From Haloarcula salinisoli (lineage in GTDB: Archaea; Halobacteriota; Halobacteria; Halobacteriales; Haloarculaceae), in contig NZ_RKLQ01000001.1 of the NCBI RefSeq assembly GCF_019599405.1, positions 1,240,001 to 1,304,000 on the forward strand: a DNA stretch of 64,000 nucleotides, given 5' to 3'. The position numbers and the translations under genes are program-made. Positions 51,912 to 59,847 of the stretch are shown here, piece after piece (the first letter of the stretch is position 1; each line of letters opens with the position of its first letter). The notes beneath the pieces were generated by a model, which had not been told where the DNA came from, made no database searches, and worked only from the letters and a program-made list of their open reading frames with translations.

Positions 51912-53549
51912 ATGCAACGAGCGCCAACCGACCGGGCGGACGTCTGTATCGTCGGTGCGGGCCCGGCGGGCGCCCTCGTCGCGAACCAGCTTGCGAGCGA
52001 CGGCTACGACGTGACGATACTCGAGGCCGGCCGTCGCTTCGACTTCGACGAACGCCAGGGGCAGATGGAGCGGTCGATTCGACCCGGCGAGCCCGGTGAC
52101 ATCTGGGAGATGGGCGGCGAGCGCGACGACTGGTCTAACACCGGTGAGCGCACCTACCCGCTGAACGTCGCCCGCGTGAAAGGCGTCGGCGGGTCGACGC
52201 TCCACTGGCAGGGGATGGTGATGCGGATGCATCCCAACGACTTCGATGGCAGCCACGACAACGACGACCCGGCCTGGCCGATCGATTACGACGACCTGCG
52301 GCCCTACTACGCCGAGGCCGAGACGGCGCTGGGCGTCGCAGGGACCGGCGACAACCCCTTCGCGCCCCCGCGGGAGGACCCGACATGGCCGATGCCGGGC
52401 TTCAAGCCGTCCTACAGCGACTCGCTGTTCGAAGAGGCCTGTTCGAACCTGGGTATCGCGATGCACTCGGTCCCGAACGCCCGCAACTCCGAGTCCTACG
52501 ACGGCCGGAGCCAGTGTGTGGGCTACGGCACCTGCCAGCCGGTCTGTCCCTCCGGCGCGAAGTACGACGCGACGGTCCACATCGAGGACGCGGAGGCCGC
52601 GGGCGCGACCGTCATCGACCGGGTCCCGGTCCAGCGCCTCGTTACCGACGGCGACGGCCGGGTCAGCGCCGCCGTCTACGTCACCCCCGAAGGTGACGAG
52701 TACCGCCAGGAAGCCAGGGAGTTCGTCCTCGCGGCGGGCGGTATCGAGATTCCGCGCCTCCTGCTGCTGTCGGCGAACGAGGACCACCCCGACGGGCTCG
52801 CGAACTCCTCGGGCGCGGTGGGTCGGTACTTCATGGACCACCTCTTTGCCGGCTCGGGCGGGACCCTCGACAGACGCACCCGCCAGAACCACGTCGGCTT
52901 CATCACCAGCGAGAGCCACCAGTTCTACGACGACCCCGGCGGTGCCGTCGAACACGTCGAGACGGGCGAGACGTTCGTCGCCGAGAGCGACGCGGCCTAC
53001 TCGCCTATCAAGCTGGAGTTTCTCAACTACGCCGGCCCGTCGCCGGTCGAAATCGCGCTCAACGGCGACGACTGGGGCGACTCGATGCTGGGCGAGCTCC
53101 GGGCGGCCTACGGCAACAGCATCGCCATGGGCGGGCTGGTCGGCATGCCGCCCCGACGTGAGAACCGCGTCACGCTCGATACGACCACGACGGACGACCA
53201 CGGCAACCCCGTCCCCGACATCAAGTGGTCGTGGGGCGACCGCGTGCGGCGCTCTATCGCTCGGGCCAACGACATCCAGCATACAGTCCTGAACGAACTG
53301 GGCGTCGATATCGAGTGGACTGCGAACGTCGAGAGCGGCTCCGGTCCGGCCTACCACCACATGGGGACGACCCGGATGGGCACCGACCCCGACGAAAGCG
53401 TCGTGAACCCGCGGATGCGCAGTCACGACCTCTCGAACCTCTCTATCGCCTCTTCCTCGGTGTTCGTGACGGCGGGGTCGATGAATCCGACTCTGACTAT
53501 CGCCGCACTGGCGCTGAAATGCGCCGACCACGTCGGCGAGCGGCTCTAG
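51912..53549 (+). CDS. GMC-family FAD-dependent oxidoreductase
   Basis: A 545-residue flavoprotein. The FAD-binding Rossmann motif is 'VCIVGAGPAGALVANQLASDGYDV' (split across about 10-33). 'GVGGSTLHWQGMVMRM' is typical of GMC alcohol/glucose dehydrogenase-like enzymes. 'CVGYGTCQPVCPSGAKYDA' is a Cys-rich segment found in the gluconate dehydrogenase-like subgroup, and 'GSMNPTLTIAALALKCADHV' ends the active-site region. It probably oxidises an alcohol or sugar. No Tat signal is seen, so it may be cytosolic or need a partner. ATG 51912 is chosen over TTG 51894. Confidence 0.92.
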   Translation: MQRAPTDRADVCIVGAGPAGALVANQLASDGYDVTILEAGRRFDFDERQGQMERSIRPGEPGDIWEMGGERDDWSNTGERTYPLNVARVKGVGGSTLHWQGMVMRMHPNDFDGSHDNDDPAWPIDYDDLRPYYAEAETALGVAGTGDNPFAPPREDPTWPMPGFKPSYSDSLFEEACSNLGIAMHSVPNARNSESYDGRSQCVGYGTCQPVCPSGAKYDATVHIEDAEAAGATVIDRVPVQRLVTDGDGRVSAAVYVTPEGDEYRQEAREFVLAAGGIEIPRLLLLSANEDHPDGLANSSGAVGRYFMDHLFAGSGGTLDRRTRQNHVGFITSESHQFYDDPGGAVEHVETGETFVAESDAAYSPIKLEFLNYAGPSPVEIALNGDDWGDSMLGELRAAYGNSIAMGGLVGMPPRRENRVTLDTTTTDDHGNPVPDIKWSWGDRVRRSIARANDIQHTVLNELGVDIEWTANVESGSGPAYHHMGTTRMGTDPDESVVNPRMRSHDLSNLSIASSSVFVTAGSMNPTLTIAALALKCADHVGERL

Positions 53550-53995
53550 AGCCCCAGGAGGAGTCCGGCATCGACCAGCAAGAGCAGTGCGGCCACCGAC
53601 GCGCCCAGCAGGAACGGGCGGGCGTCGGCGGCGGGCTGGCGAACTTTCTGCTGGTCGGTCCCGTCGGCGAGTTTCGACGCACCGACCTCGACGAGTCCGG
53701 ACAGCACGAACCACAGGCCGACCATCGAGAGCACGAGGTAGCCCCGCGTGGAGCCAGTGAGACTTTCGACCGTGTACAGCGCCCCGGCGAGGTGGCCACC
53801 GGAGAGGAAGAGTAGGAGCGAGCTCGCTCTGGAGACGGTCTTCAGTTTCCCGGTCATCGCCGAAAGCGACCCCGCTCGGAGGTCGCCGTCAAGCGCCGCC
53901 GGAATAACGGCGTAGCTGGTAAACAGGACGGTGCCGGACCACAGCCCGGCGAAGACGAAGTGGACGACGTACATCGCGGTGTCGATGAGACTCAT
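53546..53995 (-). CDS. CopD-like small membrane protein
   Basis: A 149-residue protein with four predicted membrane helices. It opens 'YVVHFVFAGLWSGTVLF', where the in-membrane His resembles CopD family copper-resistance proteins. 'SRASSLLLFLSGGHLAG' adds a second conserved His and Arg. It could bind copper or heme, but no partner CopC is nearby. Its stop overlaps the GMC oxidoreductase stop in CTAG. Confidence 0.72.
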   Translation of the reverse strand: MSLIDTAMYVVHFVFAGLWSGTVLFTSYAVIPAALDGDLRAGSLSAMTGKLKTVSRASSLLLFLSGGHLAGALYTVESLTGSTRGYLVLSMVGLWFVLSGLVEVGASKLADGTDQQKVRQPAADARPFLLGASVAALLLLVDAGLLLGL

Positions 53996-54046
53996 ACGCC
54001 CGGGTTAGCTCCCTCCACCTTCAACGTCATGCATTCGTTCGCCCTG

Positions 54047-54739
54047 TCACTCACCCGCCTCGTCGAAGATCTTCACCTCGGCGTCCATGTCCAGCTCTTC
54101 CACGTCCGCGGCGTCGACACTGGTCGGCTGGCCGGTCTCGACGTCGCGGTCAAGCTGGTCGATGAGGTGGACGAAAGAGCCGGGGTCGGGCACCAGGAAG
54201 ATGCGAAGCGAGAAGGCCACGTCCGTCTCTTTGATGTCGACCAGCGAATCGAGCACGATGGTCAGGGAGTCCCGGCGGACGTGTGACATGGCCGCGTCGG
54301 CGATGGCCGAAGCGTCGTCCGCTTCGACCGTCGGCGTCCCCATATCGATGGTCGTCTCCAGGGTGTCGGCGATGCCGTCGATAAAACCGGAGGTCAGTAT
54401 GTTACACATCTCCTGGAGGGCCGAGGACTGTAGCTGGGTGAACTCGCCGTCCACGGGCGTTCCGGTCATCAGCCGCGCAATCTCCGCCGCGGTCTCCGTC
54501 GAGAACGTCATCAGGAAGACACCATAGGGCGGTTCGGTGAGCCGGATGCGGGCGCTGTGAATCTGCTCCGCCCCCATCTCCATCACGATATCGTCCGGCT
54601 GGACGAACGAGAGGCTCTTGATGTCGACGTTGGCCTCGACGCCGGCCAGTTCGGCTAGCGACCCGGCCACCTGCTCGGCACCGTCCTGGATGAGGTCAGT
54701 GATGAGCGAGAGCTTCCTGACGTCGATGAGCAGTGGCAT
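54047..54739 (-). CDS. CheC-type chemotaxis protein (CheY-P phosphatase family)
   Basis: A 230-residue CheC/CheX/FliY-fold protein. The first active-site helix is 'SSALQEMCNILTSGFIDGIAD' (about 104-125), containing the phosphatase signature E-x2-N. The second repeat, 'AIADAAMSHVRRDSL', lacks it, so only one of the two sites looks competent. CheC dephosphorylates CheY-P and couples to CheD in adaptation; here no che gene is adjacent, so it is an orphan. A TATA-like 'ctttcgg' is poor, so the promoter is unclear. Confidence 0.85.
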   Translation of the reverse strand: MPLLIDVRKLSLITDLIQDGAEQVAGSLAELAGVEANVDIKSLSFVQPDDIVMEMGAEQIHSARIRLTEPPYGVFLMTFSTETAAEIARLMTGTPVDGEFTQLQSSALQEMCNILTSGFIDGIADTLETTIDMGTPTVEADDASAIADAAMSHVRRDSLTIVLDSLVDIKETDVAFSLRIFLVPDPGSFVHLIDQLDRDVETGQPTSVDAADVEELDMDAEVKIFDEAGE

Positions 54740-54871
54740 TCTCTACCTGATACTCACCACAAGCTCTCTTACCCTTTCGGCCACGGGTATCGCTCGTGAT
54801 AACGAGCGCGCACACGCGACGCGTCGGCCCACATGTGCACGTTTAAGCCGCCCGGCCCGCTTGGCCCGTAT

Positions 54872-55954
54872 ATGAACCCACGGGACCTCTCCGCGCACAC
54901 CGCCTACCGGGCGGGTCGCGGTATCGAGGAAGTCGCCCGAGAGCTCGGTCTGGACCCCGACGCGATGGTGAAGCTATCGTCGAACGAGAACATGTTCGGT
55001 CCCAGTCCCCGAGCCGTCGAGGCCATCCGCGAGTCCGCCGAGCGGATGCACTCCTATCCGAAGGCGTCCCACGCCGACCTGGTCGAGCGCCTCGCCGAGA
55101 TGTGGGACGCCGACCCGGAACAGGTGTGGCTCGGCAACGGCGGCGACGGGGCCCTTGACTGTCTCGCCCGCGCGATGCTGGACCCGGGACAGCGAGTCCT
55201 GGTCCCGGACCCCGGCTTCGCCTACTACCCGATGAGCGCTCGCTACCACCACGGCGAGGTCGAGGAGTACACCCTCTCGAAGGCCGAGGACTTCGCCCAG
55301 ACCGCCGACGCGGTGCTGAAAGATTACGACGGCGAGCGCATCGTCTACCTGACCAGCCCGCACAACCCCACAGGCAAGGAGTTCACGACTGAGGCCGTCC
55401 GTGAAATCGCCGAGCGGACCGACGACGAGACGCTGACACTGGTCGACGAGGCCTACGGTGAGTTCACCGACAGCCCGAGCGCGCGGCCGCTACTCGACGA
55501 GCGCGACGACGTGGCGCTCCTGCGGACGTTCTCGAAGGCCTACGGGCTGGCTGGCGTCCGCCTGGGCTACGCGCTCGTCCCAGAGGCGTGGGCCGACGCC
55601 TACGCCCGCATCAACACGCCGTTCTCCGCGAGCGAGCTGGCCTGCCGGGCCGGTCTCGCGGCGCTTTCCGACGACGACCACGTCGAGCGCAGCGTCGAGA
55701 CGGCCGCGTGGGCCCGCGAGTACATCTACGACGAACTCGACGCTCCGACCTGGGAGAGCGCCGGCAACTTCGTGCTCGCCGAGGTCGGCGACGCCGCTGC
55801 AGTGGCCGACGCCGCCCAGGCCGAGGGCGTCATCGTCCGTGACTGCTCCTCCTTTGGTCTGCCCGAGTGCGTCCGAATCACCTGCGGGACGGAGGAAGAC
55901 ACGGAGCAGGCCGTCGCTGTCCTCAACGACGCTATCGCGGAGGTCGGGCAGTGA
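54872..55954 (+). CDS. hisC: Histidinol-phosphate aminotransferase
   Basis: A 360-residue fold-type I PLP aminotransferase for histidine synthesis. Markers are 'VKLSSNENMFGPSP', 'VWLGNGGDGALDCLARA', 'YLTSPHNPTGKEFT' and the PLP lysine in 'RTFSKAYGLAGVRLGYAL'. A TATA-like 'gtttaag' about 30 bases before ATG 54872 supports a leaderless start. It begins a three-gene operon: hisC, AK6, CDP-alcohol transferase, each pair overlapping by four bases. Confidence 0.96.
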   Translation: MNPRDLSAHTAYRAGRGIEEVARELGLDPDAMVKLSSNENMFGPSPRAVEAIRESAERMHSYPKASHADLVERLAEMWDADPEQVWLGNGGDGALDCLARAMLDPGQRVLVPDPGFAYYPMSARYHHGEVEEYTLSKAEDFAQTADAVLKDYDGERIVYLTSPHNPTGKEFTTEAVREIAERTDDETLTLVDEAYGEFTDSPSARPLLDERDDVALLRTFSKAYGLAGVRLGYALVPEAWADAYARINTPFSASELACRAGLAALSDDDHVERSVETAAWAREYIYDELDAPTWESAGNFVLAEVGDAAAVADAAQAEGVIVRDCSSFGLPECVRITCGTEEDTEQAVAVLNDAIAEVGQ

Positions 55955-56457
55955 GAGTCGCCGTCACCGGGACCCCTGGGACGGGCAAGACCACGGCGAC
56001 GGAGCGGCTTTCGACCGACCGCGACGTGATTCACCTCAACGACGTCATCAAATCGGAGGGGTTCTCGACGGGCACCGACGAGGAGCGTGGCAGCCTCGTC
56101 GCAGACATGGACGCGGTCGCGGAGTGGCTCGACGGCCGCGAGGACGCGATAGTGGAATCGCATCTCGCGCACAACTTCGACGCCGACAGAGTGGTCGTCC
56201 TGCGAGCCCATCCTGAGACAGTCGTTTCCCGGCTCCGTGAGCGCGGGGACTCGGACTCAAAGGCCTACGAAAATGCCGAATCCGAGGCCCTCGACGTCGT
56301 CCTCTCGGAGGCCGTCCACCACCACGGGACCGAGAACGTCTACGAGATAGATACGACCGACCGCGACCCGGAGGCAGTGGCCGCCGAGATAGCGGCCGTC
56401 GTCGAGGGCGAGCGTGAACCGAGCGCCGGCACCGTCTCCTACGTCGACTGGCTATGA
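55951..56457 (+). CDS. Adenylate kinase of the AK6/Fap7 family
   Basis: A 168-residue nucleotide kinase/ATPase. The P-loop is 'VTGTPGTGKTT' near the N-terminus. The AK6-type 'HLNDVIKSEGF' and 'IVESHLAHNF' blocks follow, and the LID-like segment is 'RLRERG'. In eukaryotes Fap7/AK6 helps mature the small ribosomal subunit through uS11; the archaeal version is thought to do the same. It starts with GTG at 55951, overlapping the hisC stop (GTGA). Confidence 0.92.
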   Translation: MRVAVTGTPGTGKTTATERLSTDRDVIHLNDVIKSEGFSTGTDEERGSLVADMDAVAEWLDGREDAIVESHLAHNFDADRVVVLRAHPETVVSRLRERGDSDSKAYENAESEALDVVLSEAVHHHGTENVYEIDTTDRDPEAVAAEIAAVVEGEREPSAGTVSYVDWL

Positions 56458-57062
56458 CACTCGATAGATTCCGCCACGTGGCCGACCGCGCCCTGGACCC
56501 GTTCGTCGGGGCCGCCCGAACGGTGGGCCTCTCACCCAACGGCGTCAGCGTCATCGCCTTCCTGCTCGCCGTCGCCGCCGGGGGCGTCTACGCCGTCGCC
56601 GCCAGCCAGCCGCTGCTGTATCTCGCGGGCGCAGTGCTGGTCTTCCTGAACGGCTGGCTCGACCTCGTCGACGGCGCGCTCGCCCGGGAACTGAACGTCG
56701 CCTCCTCGGCCGGCGACCTGCTCGATCACGTGCTGGACCGCTACGCCGACATCGTCATCATCGTCGGCCTGGCGGCGGGCGTCGGGCAGTGGGCGCTGGG
56801 CATCGCCGCCGTCACCGGCGTCCTGATGACCTCCTATCTGGGCACCCAGTCACAGGCAGTCGGCCTGGACCGCGTCTACGGCGGGCTGCTCGGCCGCGCT
56901 GACCGCCTCGCGCTCGTCGGCGTCGTCACTGGCATCGCGGCGTTCGTCCGCCCGACCGGGCTCGGACTCGACCCCGTCGGCTGGCTGCTGGTCGTCTTCG
57001 CCGTCGTCGGCCACCTGACCGCGTTCCAGCGGTTCTACTACGCCATGAAGGCACTGGATTGA
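56454..57062 (+). CDS. CDP-alcohol phosphatidyltransferase-family membrane enzyme
   Basis: A 202-residue membrane enzyme with about six helices. The catalytic signature D-G-x2-A-R-x8-G-x3-D-x3-D is complete, starting at 'DGALAR' and finishing in 'DLLDHVLD'. It transfers a phosphatidyl-type (archaetidyl) group from a CDP-activated lipid to an alcohol, making phospholipid head groups. The exact head group (glycerol phosphate, inositol phosphate or serine) is not fixed. It overlaps the AK6 stop by ATGA. Confidence 0.93.
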   Translation: MTLDRFRHVADRALDPFVGAARTVGLSPNGVSVIAFLLAVAAGGVYAVAASQPLLYLAGAVLVFLNGWLDLVDGALARELNVASSAGDLLDHVLDRYADIVIIVGLAAGVGQWALGIAAVTGVLMTSYLGTQSQAVGLDRVYGGLLGRADRLALVGVVTGIAAFVRPTGLGLDPVGWLLVVFAVVGHLTAFQRFYYAMKALD

Positions 57063-57189
57063 GTTTGGAAGTTCGGTAATAACGGAGGCACTACCGGCGC
57101 CGGGTCGTGGTTTGCCCCGCCCGCAGTACGGTGAGCGAACACGGCACTGACGAGACAAGGTATTTATTTCAGGTGCCACATCGACGTTC

Positions 57190-57798
57190 ATGAAGTCGTT
57201 TCCAGGGGTTGGTGTCGCATTTCGACTGGCCCCTGCGGTGGTCGTCTTCGCGGTAGCGGGCGCCGTCGCTATCGTCGCCGTCGTCGAGAACGTCGTCGAC
57301 TGGAACGTCGCCATCAGTATCGTGTTCATTGGCGGTCTGTCACTGGCGTTTGCGCTCGGCGCCGCACGGAACCACCGTGAGCAGTTGGTCGTCATCGGCC
57401 TATTGCTGGCACTCGTGGTGCTGTTCGTGGCTGCGGGCGTCCAGGAGGCGACGACTAGCTTTCTGGGAGAGGGCATCGCGATGATGCTCGCTATAGGGTT
57501 CCTTCCCCTGGCGATGCTGCTCTCGATTCCACTGTATCGGGCCGGTGATACGTACCGGGGAGCGCCTGCCGACCGCAGCCACAGGCTCCTCCTGACAGCC
57601 GCGTCTATCCCCTGGATGGGCGGTGCGTTCGGGTACTTCTTCCTCCAGCAGTACCTGAGAGCGACCCGGTCGCTGTATAGCCCGAAAGACCTGTTCATAC
57701 GGTCCCTTTTCGATATCTGGCCCACCGTCCTCATCCTGATTATCGGTGCCGGCTTTGTCTACGGTGTCCACCGGATGACCGGAGCCGACCCGACGTAG
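57190..57798 (+). CDS. Multi-pass membrane protein of unknown function
   Basis: A 202-residue protein with about six predicted helices and a C-terminal loop 'YLRATRSLYSPKDLFIRSLFDIWPT'. I do not recognise a family. A TATA-like 'tatttattt' at 57160-57168 lies about 25 bases before ATG 57190. Its A/T-rich codon use at third positions is slightly higher than in neighbours. It has no adjacent partner on the strand. Confidence 0.7.
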   Translation: MKSFPGVGVAFRLAPAVVVFAVAGAVAIVAVVENVVDWNVAISIVFIGGLSLAFALGAARNHREQLVVIGLLLALVVLFVAAGVQEATTSFLGEGIAMMLAIGFLPLAMLLSIPLYRAGDTYRGAPADRSHRLLLTAASIPWMGGAFGYFFLQQYLRATRSLYSPKDLFIRSLFDIWPTVLILIIGAGFVYGVHRMTGADPT

Positions 57799-57928
57799 CT
57801 GTCCCGCTACTGCGTGGCTATTGCTCGTCTCTGCCGACCGTCCGTTCGAGCGCGCAGACGATTCCGACGACTGACAGCCGTCCCGGCCCAGCGCACCATT
57901 TATACGGGACCATCTCGAAGCTCGCCGT

Positions 57929-58459
57929 ATGGTTCAGTGCGAGATGTGTGGCAAGGAGGTTTCCTCTCCGAGCCGCGTCAAAATCGAGGGGGCCGAACTC
58001 GACGTCTGTGACGAGTGTACCGACTTCGGTACCGAGCTCAAGACCGAGGACTCCTCCTCGTCCACGTCGACGAAGTACTCTACCTCGTCGAGCGGGTCCA
58101 GCGGCTCCAGCGGGTCGTCCTCGTCGTCCTCGTCGAGTTCCTCGGGCGGCGGTCGCCGGCGGGATATGTTCGACGAGATGGACGAGATCGCGCAGGACTT
58201 CGACGACCAGATACGGTCGGCCCGGGAGTCCAAGGGGCTGAGCCAGAAAGAGCTGGCCCAGCAGTTAAACGAGAAGGCGAGCCTCATCCGGAAACTCGAA
58301 CAGGGCAACTCACTGCCCAGCGACGACGTGCGAAAGAAAATCGAGAAATCGCTGGGTATCGACCTGAGCGCCGGCGGAAGCGCCGACGACGAGGAGTGGT
58401 CGGGCGGCTCCAGTGACGGAAGCTACACGCTGGGTGACGTCGTCCAGCGAAAGGATTAG
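57929..58459 (+). CDS. Archaeal multiprotein bridging factor aMBF1, Ser-rich linker
   Basis: A 176-residue transcription factor. The N-terminal zinc ribbon has 'CEMCGKEV' and 'CDECTDFG'. The C-terminal helix-turn-helix is 'SARESKGLSQKELAQQLNEKASLIRKLEQG' (split). Between them is a Ser/Gly-rich linker (about 42-75) with a run of ten Ser. aMBF1 contacts TBP and the ribosome in archaea. The TATA-like 'atttatac' at 57898-57905 gives a leaderless start. The stop overlaps the convergent response regulator in TTAG. Confidence 0.95.
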   Translation: MVQCEMCGKEVSSPSRVKIEGAELDVCDECTDFGTELKTEDSSSSTSTKYSTSSSGSSGSSGSSSSSSSSSSGGGRRRDMFDEMDEIAQDFDDQIRSARESKGLSQKELAQQLNEKASLIRKLEQGNSLPSDDVRKKIEKSLGIDLSAGGSADDEEWSGGSSDGSYTLGDVVQRKD

Positions 58460-59013
58460 AGCCGCAGGTCGTTCTCTTCGACGTCTAGGTCGGCAGCCAG
58501 CTCGTCGACGCGCTCGGCTATCTCCGCGATTTCGTTCTGGAGCTCGCGGTACCGCTGGCTCCGTTCCAGCTCCGTCTGGGTTTTCTCTACCTGCAGGACG
58601 TTGCGCTTGAGCTTGCGGGTGGTCAGCGCCTGGAGCTGTTCGTTGTAGGCGGCTATCTTCTGGAGGCGCTCGACGACCTCCGAGAGCTCCTCCCGGGTGA
58701 CCGGCTTGACGAGGTAGTCGTCGACGCCCATCTCGATGATGTCGAAATCGGGGTTGACCGCAGTCACCATCGCCACCCGGCAGGGCAGTGACCGCTCCTC
58801 GATCTCTGCCAGCACCTCGTTGCCCGAGACGACCGGCATCCGGCGGTCCAGCAGGACGACGTCGATGTCCTCGGAGAGGCGGTCGATGCCCTCCTCGCCG
58901 CTGTAGGCGGTCAGCACGTCGTAACTGTCGGCAAGATAGTCGGTGTAGAGGTCCGCGAGGTGCTGTTCGTCCTCGACGATGAGTACGGTCGGAGGGGCGT
59001 CGCCTGAGCTCAC
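58456..59013 (-). CDS. HalX-type response regulator
   Basis: A 185-residue protein. The receiver domain has the acidic pocket 'IVEDEQ', the phosphoacceptor Asp in 'VVLLDRRMP', and Lys in '[13 protein letters not shown]'. The C-terminal HalX domain is a coiled coil, '[33 protein letters not shown]' (split), seen in haloarchaeal regulators. It has no DNA-binding domain. Start is taken as GTG 59013 because the TATA-like 'attaagata' near 59045-59053 predicts a start near 59022; GTG 59088 would put the start upstream of that box. Confidence 0.88.
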   Translation of the reverse strand: MSSGDAPPTVLIVEDEQHLADLYTDYLADSYDVLTAYSGEEGIDRLSEDIDVVLLDRRMPVVSGNEVLAEIEERSLPCRVAMVTAVNPDFDIIEMGVDDYLVKPVTREELSEVVERLQKIAAYNEQLQALTTRKLKRNVLQVEKTQTELERSQRYRELQNEIAEIAERVDELAADLDVEENDLRL

Positions 59014-59124
59014 GGCTTGTCTCTCGGTTGCTACAGGCCGCAGTATCTTAATGCTCACTGCTTCGGGACGGGACAGGACCCGGAACACGCAATCTATTTC
59101 CCGCCGGCGTTCGCGTCTTCATCC

Positions 59125-59772
59125 ATGTTCGTCCTTGTCAACCTCAAGGCGTACCCGTGTGACCCGATAGAGGTAGCCACCGCCGCTGCCGACGTGGCCG
59201 ACGACTCCGGCGTCCGCGTCGCCGTCGCCCCCCAGGCAGCCAACATCGAGTCCGTCGCCGAGACCGGCGTCGAGACCTGGGCCCAGCACGTCAGCCCGAA
59301 CGAGCACGGCAGCCACACCGGCTCCACGCTCGCCGAGGCCGTCGCCGACGCCGGCGCCGTCGGAACCATGCTGAACCACTCCGAGAACCGCCTCAAGCTG
59401 GCCGACATCGACGCGTCGCTCGACGCGGCCGACCGCGTGGACCTGGAGACCATCGTCTGTGCGAACAACCCCGAACAGATCGGCGCCGCTGCGGCGCTCG
59501 GTCCCGACGCCGTCGCCGTCGAGCCGCCGGAACTCATCGGCACCGGCACACCAGTCAGCAAGGCCGACCCCGACATCGTCACCGGCGCCGTCGACGCCGC
59601 CGCCCGCGTGGACGGCGACGTGGACGTGCTCTGTGGCGCCGGCATCTCGACCGGCGAGGACCTCGTCTCCGCCAGCGACCTCGGCGCAACCGGCGTCCTG
59701 CTTGCAAGCGGCGTCGCGAAGGCCGACGACCCGCGTGCAGCCCTGGAAGACCTCGTCGAACCGCTGAACTGA
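59125..59772 (+). CDS. tpiA: Triosephosphate isomerase
   Basis: A 215-residue archaeal-type TIM interconverting DHAP and glyceraldehyde-3-phosphate. Shorter than bacterial TIM, as normal for archaea. Catalytic markers: Lys in 'LVNLKAY', His in 'MLNHSENRL', and Glu in '[10 protein letters not shown]'; the phosphate-binding C-terminal '[11 protein letters not shown]' and '[11 protein letters not shown]' follow. TbsP at 30378 is a likely regulator of glycolytic genes in this group, though no TbsP site can be shown here. Confidence 0.97.
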   Translation: MFVLVNLKAYPCDPIEVATAAADVADDSGVRVAVAPQAANIESVAETGVETWAQHVSPNEHGSHTGSTLAEAVADAGAVGTMLNHSENRLKLADIDASLDAADRVDLETIVCANNPEQIGAAAALGPDAVAVEPPELIGTGTPVSKADPDIVTGAVDAAARVDGDVDVLCGAGISTGEDLVSASDLGATGVLLASGVAKADDPRAALEDLVEPLN

Positions 59773-59847
59773 GGCGCCGTCGACCTGGCAAACCCACACT
59801 TCTTTGGGCCGACCGACGGGGAGCTCCGGCTTCGAGAAATCGACCGG

